A stretch of DNA of 64,000 nt, taken from Telopea speciosissima (Eukaryota > Streptophyta > Magnoliopsida > Proteales > Proteaceae). This document shows, piece after piece, positions 34,242-46,900 of the stretch. A program made the position numbers and the translations under genes. The notes beneath the pieces were generated by a model. The model was not told the DNA's origin. It ran no database searches and worked only from the letters and a program-made list of their open reading frames with translations. The stretch covers positions 64,779,557 to 64,843,556 of the forward strand of contig NC_057921.1 in the NCBI RefSeq assembly GCF_018873765.1, given 5' to 3'. Position 1 is the first letter of the stretch. Each line of letters starts with the position of its first letter.

Positions 34242-36900
34242 TTAGTGCTTGATGGTGAGCTCCGCTCGGAGGTGGAGAATGCCTTTGATGAAGAACAGGC
34301 TGTCTTCAGCCATGAAGGATGTCCATGGTATAGCAAATAGGTTCCGGTATCCAACTGCCTTCCCTCCTGTGAAAGTATAGTTACCTTTGTATTTGCTTTG
34401 ATACTCCTCCGTAGGCTTTGCCCTTGCCGCAAATTCATAGTCAACTGCAAAGCTCACAGATCCCTTCTCCTGCATCCCCAAAAATAGCCCAAAGCAGTGG
34501 AACGAGCTTGCCTGGTCCATATTACAGTGAGCTGACAGGAAGAATCCCTGCCCACCCAGGTGAAACGCCTGTGAATAAACCCTCCCTGATGGAAACAGGT
34601 TTGCACACTCTTCCCTTTTCAAATCCAAGTACACCACGCACTGCTGCCTTGGCAGCTCAAATTCCACTACCTTAACTGGACGGTACTTATAGGCTCTCTC
34701 CACAAAATGACGGCTGCTGGCAGCTGTCTCCTCAGCAGCCAAGGAACGTTGTCGGTGAGGGGCCTCAGCCTTGAAAAAGAGGGCTTCAAGAACAACTTTC
34801 GATGCTAGGTCATGATCGAAGTCATTGCAGGTGAGGACCTTCTTCAGCTTTCGGCAGGTCATGTAAGGGAAACGAATGAGGCGGCCCAGGCGTGTGCCCA
34901 AGAGCTCCCGTCGCTCCTCCAGCTTGGGGTACTGGGCTCGAGCCCATTTCAGCACAAAATCATAGACTGCATCCTCTGATGCCACCTGGAGATCGTCACT
35001 GGACAAAACGGCTTCAATTCCTGCTAGCGGCAAGTTCAACACTTCCTCTTGAAACCTGGTTAGAGAAAAAGTAATATTATGAAACTTCTCTATTACAGAT
35101 GATTAAACACAGTAAGTCATACTTCAGAAAGAGCAGATAAAGAGGTCAATCTCATGCGAAGAAACTTGCTTCAATTTCATGTAATGCACAACAATTTTGC
35201 ATCCACATTTGTGCAATTAGTGACCAAAACAGCCAACCCTATGATATGAGCTGTCCTGCGTTGGCTAGAAGGGTTGAATCCCCTGTCAATGCAAGCAATG
35301 ACTAGGAATCTAAATTTATTGGCATTTAAAAGTCTGTGCTAACTAGAAGCCTAGAACCAGAGTCTAAGGAACACTTAATTCACTCTGTGACAACAACAGG
35401 ACGCTGCCATTACCTCAGCAGATGCCCATATGGAAAAGACAAGAGACCATTTTCAGCCCTATATTCCCCATTCAGTCAAAAATATTTTATAGGTAACCTA
35501 AACAACTTTGGCATCAACGTATGGCACATGCAGAAAGGAAATCATCCACACAAGGCAGCTTTGTTGTCATTCAATTTAAAACTTTCATCTTGAAATTAAA
35601 TGCTCTAGACGTGTAAAAGAGAGAACCAACATGAATGGGACACAAAGAGAACAGTATCATGGAACATGGTAACTCACTTGGTTATGTCCTTGTATCGTGC
35701 AGCAAGGTATTGCTTTGCTGCATCGGTCAAAGGCTGAACCGCTTCAGCCATTAAAACACTGGATGGGAGCTCCAGATAGAGTAATGCTGACTCAGGTGTC
35801 ATGGGGAGGTTCCGTAATAGACGACTACAGTATCTCATGCATGAAGCCACCTCGAATTTGTCAGCAGCCATCAGCACGTCCAGCAAAGCAGGAGCAGTTG
35901 TTGTTGATAGGGTATTGCTATACATAAAATTAAGGAGCTCCATGAGAGCGGCTTCCTCTGTCCAAGTGGAAAAATTGAAATTGTAATAAGCATTCCATGT
36001 TCAATTACACATGCCATGTATACTTCAATATGACATTATGGTGACAATACAATATCAAGAACTAGTCCAACAGAAACTTCAAAGGGTTTAAAATGCCACA
36101 TAAATCAGCCACAGGAAACAAGTATCCCAGATTTCTTAGGAAATGAGCCCATGTTTTCAGACACACAACTAATGTCAATTAACGCCATAAAAGCACGAAG
36201 TAATGTTGCCCAGATTGCCATAAGAACTAAGAAAAACATAACAATTACTAAAACAAAAAAATTGAAACAAAGTTTTTCTGTAGCTACCAGAGGCATTGAT
36301 CCGCAGCGTCACATGTCTTTGTTCTGATTCTCTCATCCCATTTGAGAATAGCTACCCCAAAAAAAAATTATATATATTAGAACAACAGATCAAACAATAA
36401 TTTAAAAAGGAATAATATTTAAAATTAGATATTTACCTTATAGAAAAAAGGACTTTTTGCAGCTAAAATAGGAGAACTAATATGTATGGTCCGGACTCTC
36501 AGAACCGTTGTACAGTCCATGCTCCAAGACAAATCATTGCTGTTTGCATCCTCATCTCCTATGAAAGTAATAAGCTGATTCAATATTTGCACTACACAAC
36601 TGGAGGCTGATGTGGGATATGAAGAAGGAATCACCATAGAGGCATAGACCAACATCAATTTCAGAAAGTTACAAATTTTTTTTTTGCCAAGTTTAAACAT
36701 TCATCGCAAGTGTCATCTGATTGATTCCTACATTTTCAATGCCACAACTAAAAATTGCCAGACATTGTGATCAGGCAACCATGTTTACCATGGAGCAAGA
36801 AATAAATCCATATATTCATCAACATTCAATGGTTCAAAGTGAATCCAATTGTCCTGCTAATTGTTATGTATTAACAGATAATCTTAGGAGCACGAAGAAG

Positions 36901-36935
<35 letters not shown>

Positions 36936-39697
36936 CATCACTAGCTAAATGAACCGAAAAGACGATAGTAGTAGAGGGTGGACTGCTAAGAAAATTTTGT
37001 TAAGTTGAAAGAAATGTTTCTTTTTAACAAAGATCTTAAGGCCTTGCTTTCAATTATCCTGTGTTTCAGCATGTAATGCAATGTACCCATATTGATGCCC
37101 ATACTTCAATCTAATGAGCAAGCATCCTAAAAGAAAATAAAAAAAATGAGCATAAAAAATAAAACAAATATTTGCATCTAGGACAATGTGCCTTTTCGGG
37201 TGTTACTTTTTTTGGGAGGAGAACCAAGTGAAAGCATCTCTTGGTGACATCACCTACTAAGGCCAATGGATATCAATTCTCATAGATCTTTTGATTTTGA
37301 CATATCTTAGTAACACTGCTAGAAAAGAGAGTTATCACCTGAAGAATTAGCCCTAGTTGGCAACTTGATGGATGCTATTCATATTTTATTATCATTTATG
37401 ATTTCTTCATTAAATTATCTATATGGTGCTTAGGTTTTTCTCATTTTAATCTTCTACACTTTCCTGCATTGAGTCATCTTTGCACGCAAAGAAGTAGTTT
37501 TTCAGCATAGGAATAACGATTTCAAGATAAAACGAGGCTTAAAATGTGTTTTTATAAGTCAATAATATGAACAACACAGTAGCACCAACAACCTGTTATG
37601 GTAAAAAAAAAAAATGCAAACGAGAACAAATGTATGAACTCCACTCAAGGACAGTACAACACCTGGAGGTGATTCTTCCATCATTGCCACAACTTCCTCA
37701 TCTTGATTTTCGTAGGCCACACCATCCTCCGTATCAGGAAGGCCAACATTCAAAATCTGCTCCTCCCGGAACACGGCAAAATCCACAGCTGAAGATAAAG
37801 AGCAAAAAGGTACTATGATCACTAAAATCAATTACCACTTGAGCATCACAAAGTTCTACACTATGTATATCTGCATGATACAGCAAGTACGAGAAAGCAT
37901 AGAAATGAACAGCTATAGTATTTCAAGAATTACGGGAGCAATCAAGAAAAATCATAAATAAGATGCATCGTAGATTCATAAGGTCCAAGTTCTAGGAGTT
38001 TTTTTTTACAAATGAGGACTTTATACTGTTAAGATAAACTTGAACTTCTCGTTACATTCTGAAGATGGTGATGATGATAATATCAGCAATAAGAATAAAG
38101 ATAGTAATACCAAGGCCCTTTAATAACTTACATTCTACAACATAGCAGAGGGATGGATAGCCTATTATCTATATTTCTTTCAACTACCGGTAGACTACAG
38201 AACATCATCCCATAAAGCATCTTCCACCAATTCATTCTCAACATGGGCTCTTTGTACAGAAATACTAGTTTCCAATAGATCATAGTCCATAAACCACGAT
38301 GTTTAAGTGGATACAGACGTTTTACGTACGGACCCCTTTGTACCTTTGCACCAAAAAATTCACAGTATTATATGAACTACATGAACATGGTAGCAGCATC
38401 GCAGGCCCCCAAACTTTATTTCTATCTCACTAAACCAGAATGGAACAGTCACAGAAAACTACAAATGCATAATGAATCACATATAGAAGGTTATTGTTTC
38501 CCCGGGATTGACAGGCCTTTTTTTTTGCCTTTATTGTGTTAAGCAGCATTTTTTCTTTCTATTTCAATGTATGTATGAAGCTGCACAAAAAGGCTTACCT
38601 TGATTTCTTTGACTTAGCATCACCCATGCATAATGTTAAGCCAAAAAGAAACAAAAAGAACAGGGGAGAGAAAAATTTATCTTTGAGGGCCCTACTCTAC
38701 TTCCATTCATATTTCTTCCCAGAAAATAGCTAATTATCCATTTTCTTATCTTTATCTCTCCCCTTTACCTAGGGAACGTCAAGTTATAATTTGAGATGAT
38801 ACGGCGGCAACATAGAATCTTCACTCAATAAAGTAAAAAAATTCATCCTTGACGAGGTCATGTCCATTCCCGATATCAGAGATTGTTTCTTCTAATGGTG
38901 AAGCACATGCAACATACAGGTATAAGAACATTCTATATATATATGAAGCCTATGTAACTTCTAGGTTCTATAGCATTGGACTTGCTAGAAATACTTCTCC
39001 AACTGGGCAATTCGAGCAGTTTTTCATCTCATTTCCAATTGATAACCTGATCCTCGAGGTCCAACTGATCTTTACCGTCATATTTTCAATTTCAACGGAT
39101 TCTCTCAGCATGCGTCTGATTTTTCTGCCATTCAACTCTGTCAGGGGCCATATATTCGGTAACAAAGAACTAAGCAAAATCATATCAACGAAAGAATTGG
39201 AAAATTGGAAAAATGGACAAAAGATGTACTTTCAGTTAGCAAGGAGGGTTCCTGGGTCATCAATTTTTCATCAGCCAAGGGAAATGATATGAGCTAAATG
39301 GATGACGGTCTGAGAAAATCTTTACTCCAACGAAATATAGAAGGGGAGGGGGGGAGAGAGGGTCCTAGGAAGTGATAGCAAGAAATAGTACTCAATCCCA
39401 AAACTTGTTTTATGTTTTAAAGATGAACGAAAGAAAACACTAACCATTTTCCTTTTTGATATCCTCCCTTCTTCGCTTCCGATTACGAGCCCAATCAGCG
39501 ATAGAATTACAACCTTCTCCGTCAGATTTGTTCTCTGGAAGTCCCGCCATGATCTCGATTCGAAGAACTCGATCAGAGAAATTACTGTCATTAAACGCAA
39601 AACCAAAATCGCCATCGGAGCTAGCATGGCCATCAGAAGTGAAATCGGAATCCATTATGGTTCGGGGATCGAATAGATCCGTGCTCGAATCTTTCAT
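34242..39697 (-). CDS. POB1: BTB/POZ-BACK protein, POB1/LRB type
   Basis: Six exons: 39697-39445, 37788-37663, 36558-36437, 36351-36288, 35957-35678, 35055-34242; 552 aa, all phases consistent. POB1/LRB1/LRB2 proteins are substrate adaptors of CUL3 ubiquitin ligases that act in the nucleus in light signalling (phytochrome B/PIF3 turnover). Order: acidic N-terminus with [13 protein letters not shown]; nuclear signal RNRKRRRED (71-79); variable acidic linker; BTB domain about 145-245 ([52 protein letters not shown]); BACK domain about 285-390 ([35 protein letters not shown]); and a conserved C-terminal MATH-like region ([33 protein letters not shown]) ending [12 protein letters not shown]. Length equals that of known members (about 550-560 aa). 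An upstream Met at 39772 would add 25 hydrophobic residues and is rejected. A telo-box lies 94 bp upstream of the start. Confidence 0.94.
36901..36935. repeat. (TA)n(GA)n microsatellite
   Basis: Compound TA then GA repeat in intron 2 of the BTB gene. Confidence 0.9.
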
Positions 39698-39790
39698 ACT
39701 CCTCACGTCTAAAATTGTCCGAACATCAGCAATCAGAAGCTGAAGAAGAAGAAGAAAATAGAGGAAGAGCAAGAAACAGAAACACTTTCT

Positions 39791-39813
39791 CTAACCCTAA
39801 CCCTAAACCTAAC
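39791..39813 (-). promoter_or_regulatory. Telo-box-like motif upstream of POB1
   Basis: 'taaccctaaccctaaacct' lies about 95-115 bp upstream of the POB1 start codon. AAACCCTA/AACCCTAA telo-boxes are common near transcription starts of plant genes and are bound by Myb/TRB-type factors. The motif itself is clear; its function here is inferred. Confidence 0.5.
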
Positions 39814-41830
39814 TTTGTGTACAGAGATGGAAGAAACGCCTCTGGAAGGTAGAACTTGGAAAAGGAATGTGAGGATCGGATTCACTACATAAAGAAGGGA
39901 AATGAGAGAAAGAGAGAAAGAGAGAGAGAGAGAGATAAGTGTCTATCTAACTCCCAAATTTCAACAGCCAAACTGCGAGGGCGACAAGAAGAGAAAACAG
40001 ACATAGCCGACCTGAACCTTCCACATCTCGTCCTCTCTCCTAAGAGTCCTAACTGCTAATCCGTCCTATCCATTAAATCTATCCATCCATTTCAAATCAA
40101 TCTACCACCATATTAGTTTTATATGATAGCCCCCATCACTGCTCTTTTTTATTACAAAAATGATTCTTTTTGGTAAAATATTACAAAATACGGTTAAATA
40201 TATTTGTTTTTGTTTTTTGTTTTTTTTTTGGTTTATTTATTTGATAAATTTGGACCCGAGGTTTTTTTGTTAGATCTCAATTAAATTTGATTTTCCAAAT
40301 GGCAAAACAAGGTTTCGAAAATTTTGAAAATTTAAGTATCATTATCGATGTCAGTATCAATATCAGTATCAGTAAGGGTGTTAATTAGTTGTCCTTTTCA
40401 GTCTGGTATTAAGTAAAACTGAAACCAAATCATTAAGATAAAAAATCGGTTTTGGTTAGTGATGTATATCGGTTGCCATTTTCAATTTGGTATCAGCTTG
40501 ATAAGGACAAATATGATCGATCCGTATTGGTATCAATTTTAGTAACGATTTGAGTTCAATAATGAATACTAATCCCAGTATGAGAGGATCTCAATCTAAA
40601 TTTTGACATGTTACGTCTTGTCCTAAACATGTAATGATCATAATTATCATATCACCCTTCCACGTGTTAAAAAACACAGGTGATCTATTTTCCATCAAAG
40701 GCATGCTAATTACCTCAAGTTTAAAACTTTAAATTACTTGTTTATTAGACATTTATAAGTTGCCATGTGTGTATCTTGTGATGAGAGAATAAGTAGTGGG
40801 TTTCATTGCTTTGATCAAGAAATATAATAGGAAAAATAATTCTTGTGCCATTTTTCTTCGAAGTCGTATTTATTTCATTAATTTGTTTGAATGGTTCATA
40901 TAAAATATTGGATTGAGTTTCCTTAACCCACGTTTGAAAGAGAATTTCTTAATTCATGTACCTGACATTTTGATTGGATTAAAAAAAAAAAATATTTTGG
41001 ACCTTCATAAATATGGGATACAAATTAATGATGGCTTTCATTATTCTTAGAGTTTAATCATCCCAACAAATCATTTTGGAAGAAGAGATTTTCTTTTAAC
41101 CCTTAAGATGGATTTTGCTATTCTTAGATATTAAACGGACGACAGTCTCCCCATGAACTCATTGGTTAACCAAAGAAAAATGATTATAAAGAAAGGGAAA
41201 AAGAGTGTTGACAGGTCACACGACCCCCCCTGAATTGATCGCTTTACATGCTTCGAATTTAGAAATCATATTAGCATTCTAATTATACTGCTTCTAGAAC
41301 CGTTATAGAGTGACCATGCATGAATTGCTCCATAAATTTTTATACAAGTATGCTACTATGTGCAAGTCATTGGGTCGTATTCTTATACATGTAGAATAAT
41401 AGATTTTGATTTCAGTTTTGAGAGTCATTTAATTAAATTTTGGGAGAGAGTTCTCTGAAGCAGCATGGGGGAACACACGAACGAGGTGAAACAAAATGAT
41501 ATTGTACATTAAAACACAACGAAATCATTTAATTTGCTTTCTTCCTGTAAAGTTCCAAATATGTACAAGATAGATGGAGACGATTCCTGCAAGTAAGAAA
41601 TGAATCTTTTGGTTATAAATTATGGTGGGCAAAAGAAGAAGATTTGGAAAACGTGTGGATACTGATTCAATAGAAACACAGAAGAAACTTGAAATGAAGA
41701 CTAATACACGATTTGGAAAGGAGGATTCCTTCAGAAGGAAAAAAGGTTGACTGTTTCCCCTTTGACTTCTCTTACCTGAAAGGAGTCAGATATGGCTGCG
41801 TCACTTTTCAAACTGCATGAATTTTGTATT
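39814..41830. other. Spacer; no gene seen
   Basis: POB1 upstream region, with a GA repeat near 39905-39935, then AT-rich intergenic DNA. Near 40370-40560 is degenerate 'tatcagtatc' text of MITE or simple-repeat type without clear ends. No coding region. Confidence 0.5.
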
Positions 41831-42063
41831 AAGGGAAAAAAAACTCTCTTAGTAAGAAAGTCCTCTACTTCCAAGGAGCACAGTATTTCTGTGCGCCCAA
41901 CTTTGCCCAGCATACAAGGCGGGCAGAAAGTATCGCCTTACCCCGTTCAGACAGGGCACTTGGGCAAGGGTAAGGCAGTACTTTTCATCGCCTTGTATGT
42001 GGGGCAAAGTTGGGCGTACGGAAGTACAACCCGCATTGGAAGTAGAGAAGTCTTTTCCCTTAT
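41831..42063. repeat. Long imperfect inverted repeat (fold-back hairpin)
   Basis: Left arm 41831-41943 pairs with right arm 41969-42063 around a loop of about 25 bases (41944-41968). The strongest paired blocks are 'cgcccaactttgccc' and 'catacaaggcg' with their inverses, 'ctctacttccaa' with 'ttggaagtagag', and 'aagggaaaa' with 'ttttccctt'. The left arm has about 17 extra bases. The arms are far less AT-rich than the surroundings. A transcript from either strand would fold into a stem of about 80 pairs. It could be a fold-back MITE or a precursor-like hairpin; no target duplication was found. Confidence 0.75.
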
Positions 42064-43994
42064 TTCTATCCCAAAAAATAAAAATGAAAGTCTTATTAAT
42101 GGTTGTTGGTTGGGTCAATAATGGTGATAGTCACCCACAAGTCTTCTTTTGTTTGTTTGTTATCTACCCAAAAAAAAAAAAAAAAAAAGTCTTCTGTTAA
42201 CATTTATCGAAATCGAACCGTGTACCCAACTCTTACATTTTTTTTTAACATTAGCTTTAAATATATCTTCTAATAAATACATATTAATACGATCTGACAT
42301 CCACATGGTTACCTTCAATCCAACAAGTTATGGTATTTGATGTATACGATACAAATTGATCAATTTTATAGATCTATCGGTCTATGTATTAATTTAGTTT
42401 CAATATGTACTAGAATAATTCAATGGTTTAATTAATATACTAATTTGTTGACAATTTTAGAGAACTTGCACCATATAATTGAGGGTATCCATATGAAAGT
42501 TAAAATGAAATATAAGTTTTAAAGGAATAATAAAGTATTAGTAATTCTGTAATATATAGTTTAAGGCTATCAATTTAGAACCAAAACCTAAAAACAGACC
42601 AAATAAGCCATTTAAAACCGAACCAAATTCAACAGAACTTTAGTTAGTTTAATTTTGAAAGTGACATTGTATTCGGTTTGGTTAGATTTAGACTAAAAAT
42701 CTTTAATTTGAACTGAACTGAATGAAATATAACCCGTGTAACTCAACTAAACTGAACCTAGTCCATTGTAATCCCCGCAATCATGTGTCTTTGTTGAATT
42801 GTGTGAAATTATTTATTATGGATTTATTTATCCATTGAATAGTATAAATAGGGTTGAAAAGTAGCATATTTGACATCTTGGAACATTATCTTCATGAGAT
42901 TGTAATTTCCTTCCAAATACAAAAACAGAATAGGAACCATAAAAACCAAAACCAATTTGATTCGATTTTAGTTAATTTGATGTTATGAGAAATATTCGAT
43001 TTTGATTCGCTTTGAGTTTGTGCATAGTATATTTTAAATCGAATCGAAAACACAATCGAACTAAGTAACACCCTAATTGTAATTTTTTAACGATTCGAAC
43101 TCATTGACTATGTTGAGCTCAAACCGTTGAATATCCGAGCTGCCACATGTTGGACATCCACACTAGCATTGCCACACTGCCAAGCTATTGGAAATTGGAG
43201 AGGATAATTTTTCTCATCACAATATGTACTTAAGACTTAAGAGATAAATTTAAAAATAAAGTGAAAAAATAGTAAAGAATTATTATTGAAGGGTAATTTG
43301 AGTATTTTTAAAATGGCTCACGAAAAAGAGGTGCAGGTTCACATTATTAAGAGAATTAAAAAATAAAAATTCTATACAAGAATTAGGGTGAATATCAATA
43401 AAGTGTAGGACATTAACCGACATTTATATTTTTTTGTTTTCATATATACCGACACCCTATTAGGCTATTATATGATAGCGAAGAATCGGGTCCACCATGC
43501 ACCTGGTCCACAGTTAAAGTCATGGACTCTAACTAAAAGTCATTTATTCGGTATCTTTGGTGATTGGGGGGGGGGGGTTTGATATAATACAATAAGAGGT
43601 CATTATTGCAGAGCATTATCATGCTTGATCTTTGTTCAAGTTTCAAAGTGGAGTACACTCAGATTAGTTCCTACTTCTAGATGCCAAAATAATGGTTCTC
43701 AGTCTGGTTCTATAGCATTACTCGTGAACCCTAGGGTCTATTTTATATTTTTATTGCATTCCTTTTGGAGCTCTTCCTTGTGTTCTTGTTGGTGGCTCGC
43801 TCGTATTATTATGAATTCTGTTCTGAGGTGTGGAAGCAGCAAAAAATGGTGAATTATACCATTTGAAATCTACCAGCTTTTGTCTTGGCCTCTCCATTGA
43901 TCCACTGGTTTGGGGATTTTCTCCGGAGAAGTAAAAAATCCACAAAGGGTAACCGATTTTCATTAAAGAGTCAAATTTGCAACTGTCCGTCAAA
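42064..43994. other. Spacer and upstream region of the glyoxalase gene
   Basis: Very AT-rich. 42550-43080 has 'gaaccaaaacc/aattcggtttggtt'-type degenerate repeats common in plant spacers. There is a poly-G run of 12 at 43566-43577. The last ~300 bases are presumably promoter and leader of the glyoxalase gene. No coding region recognised. Confidence 0.5.
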
Positions 43995-46900
43995 ATGGCT
44001 TCGTTTAGGTGGCTTCTTCAGCTCCATAAAGATGTACCTCGAGCCGCTCGTTTCTACTCTGAAGGTCTGGATTTCAGCATCAATGTCTGCAGTCTTCGGT
44101 GGGCTGAGCTTCAATCTGGCCCTCTCAAATTAGCTCTCGTGCAATCCAATAGGTATGCCCTCTCTCTCTTCCTCCCTCCCCAACTCTCTTTGTGTGCAAC
44201 TCTGTCTGCGTTTGTACTTTCCTGAAGTTATTTCTTAATTGCTCGTCCTGTTAGTACCAAGATGCGATATGGGAAAGAGGACATTATGGTTAATTTGAAT
44301 CTATAATTTTAATGCAATACTCTTGAGTTATGTTAGGCTTAAAAGTTTTCATAATTTTATGCTCCTTGTGCTCCATATACTGATTATCCTAAAAGGAAAG
44401 GAAGAAAATTGAAATTGGGATATTTTCTGGTGGTTTAGTGTAGATAAATATATCACAGATGGCTTGAAGCTTCCTGCTCTGCTACTTCATCGTAGGTTTT
44501 CAGACTAGTCTAATGAACACAGAAATGTCCTTTTGTTTCCCTTGGTAAAATGAAATGGCCATGTCTTCTGAAGCTTTTTGGTATATTCTACTATAGTCCA
44601 GATAAAATGCAAATATTCTATTAGTTAACATATGTGTATTTGATTTTATTTTGAATAGCATTTAGTGATGCAGCACAAAAAATTTATATTAGACCTAGGT
44701 AGATATACAAGATAAGAAATGGCCCCAAAGAGATCTATCTTCATTTATTGAAAGATTAAAAGGAAAAAAAACCCTAAATAAGCTGTTCAAAATCATTGAA
44801 GCCAATGACAAGAAAACACTGGGAAGGAAAGCACATACATATTTATTTGGAGAAGGCATACTTTCTCTGTTTCACTTCTTCAATCTCTAATCTACTGTTA
44901 GAGAGTCCCAGACATTTCATATGCTTGATTTGACATGCTAGAAAAGATATTAGATATTGATACAAATTGCTCTTCCTTCTCAAACACAATCGGTTTAAAA
45001 AGAAGGCGGCAACAGACAAACTTATATTAATTGGCAGAAACTCTCATTCAACATCACTCTTTTAATGCGCCGCGCGGGGGGTGGGGGTGGAGTGTCACTT
45101 TTCTTGTTTGATGAATTTGTTGGTACTGGTCCCTCAAAAGTCGACCAATATAAATATTACTTTCTATCCTAGTATTTTCATGCCTGGATCAGTGCTAACA
45201 CCAAGTATGGCTTTAAATACAGTTGAATGGTGGAAAAGGATAGGTGTACTCAATTGATCCCTTTGGATGATAATCTTCTGTATTTACCTGATCTGTTAGT
45301 TAGGAAAAAATGAAGTGTAAGATTAAGATTTTCCTGAGAAAATATCAGTGTTGGGATGGAAGGAGCAAGAGGAAATTTTGAAGAAAATCCACAGATTATA
45401 ACTGTTAAGATCTATCGTTTTATGTTTACCATATTCTGGGGGTATTGTAGTCCTGTTTATGTTTCTAGTTATTTCTATTGTCTTAAGGGTATTTTGGGGT
45501 AATTGATTGTATTTTACTTATTGCTGAGAATAAATAAGACTCCCCTCTCCATGATTTGATTAATCACAAATCGTGGGAGAGTTTCATACTCTCTATCGAT
45601 CTCTCTCTTCTCCTTCTCTTTATTCTCTATTTTCTTCTTCTTCTTCTTTGTTCTTTATTGCAGATTAGCCTAGGGCTCTGTTCTGTTACATGGTATCAGA
45701 GCACTAAGTCTGATCCACACTCCTTTGTGTTGCGGTTTTGAAGACTTCTCCTTCTCCTTGCTCTCTAGCCGTGGTCCACAGCAACCAAATGCTGTATTCT
45801 CTTATCTGAACCCTAGTCATACACTAATGAAGGACTAGGGTTTCCTAATATGCTGAAGACTGATCGTGTTTTGCACCTGCTGCTGTCCAAGATTACTGCA
45901 AATTGAAGTGGTGTTTATTTTCATCTGCGAATGCGATTTCTCAAAACCCTATGAAATCGATTCTTTTTTTTCTTCTCCTGGAAATTCTTCTTCACATTGG
46001 CTGCTGGTTTGGGAATCTTTATTCTCTTTATTTTGGTGATTATTTACACCAATAATTGGTCACATATTGGGCTGTTTTAGCCTCCTCTGCAGTTGTCGAT
46101 TTTTGCCCTAATCAGGGTTTTGGCTGGAATCAATTTAGTGTCTTAGTCCCCTTTATTGCTGGCTGTTGCTGCTCTCTATCTATCCCAGGAATTATTTCAC
46201 AGTTTTTACTTGGTCTCATGGCTGAATCGAAGCCTCCTACGGACAACTTCAATATTCAGATTACTAGCATTAAGTTAAATGGTGCCTCCAACTACCTTCT
46301 TTGGTCTCAAGCCTTTGAAGTTTAAGTTACTGCTCGCCGGAAGATATCCTATCTCACTATGACACCACCAGCTTCTACTGATGACAAATATGATGATTGG
46401 AAGGCAGAAAATGCCACCCTTTTGTGTTGGCTTTGGAATAGCATGGAACCTTCCATTGCCTCTAATGTTATGTTTCATAAAACTGCCAAGGGAGTTTGGG
46501 AAGAATTCAAGGAGAGCTATTCTCAAGATACCAATCTGTCCCGAATTTATGATTTGTATGAGAGGTTTTTCTCTTTCAAGCAAGAAAGAAAGTCTCTTGG
46601 CGAATATTACAGTTCATTGAAGGGGATGTGAGAAGAACTCAATGTATACCAGCCTATATCTACTAATGCCTCTGTGATTAAATCCCAACGATCTGAATTT
46701 TTGGTTGCTAAATTTCTCTCTGGATTGGACTCTGATCTTCAATCCGTCAAGAGCCAATTACTGGCTGGTGAGAAGATTCCATCTATGAATGAAGCATATT
46801 GTCGAATCCAGAGAGTTGTCTCTCCTATGGTGGTGAAATCTGATTCAGCCCCTGTTTCTAAAGATAATTCTGCCCTTTTCACTTCTCCTGGAGGGCGTAG

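Noticed and set aside
39698..39772. Upstream in-frame Met for POB1 adding 25 hydrophobic residues that look like a signal peptide
   Set aside because: POB1/LRB proteins are nuclear and start near MxxSxxDLFDP; the extension is coded by a CTT/GAA-rich leader and has no family support.
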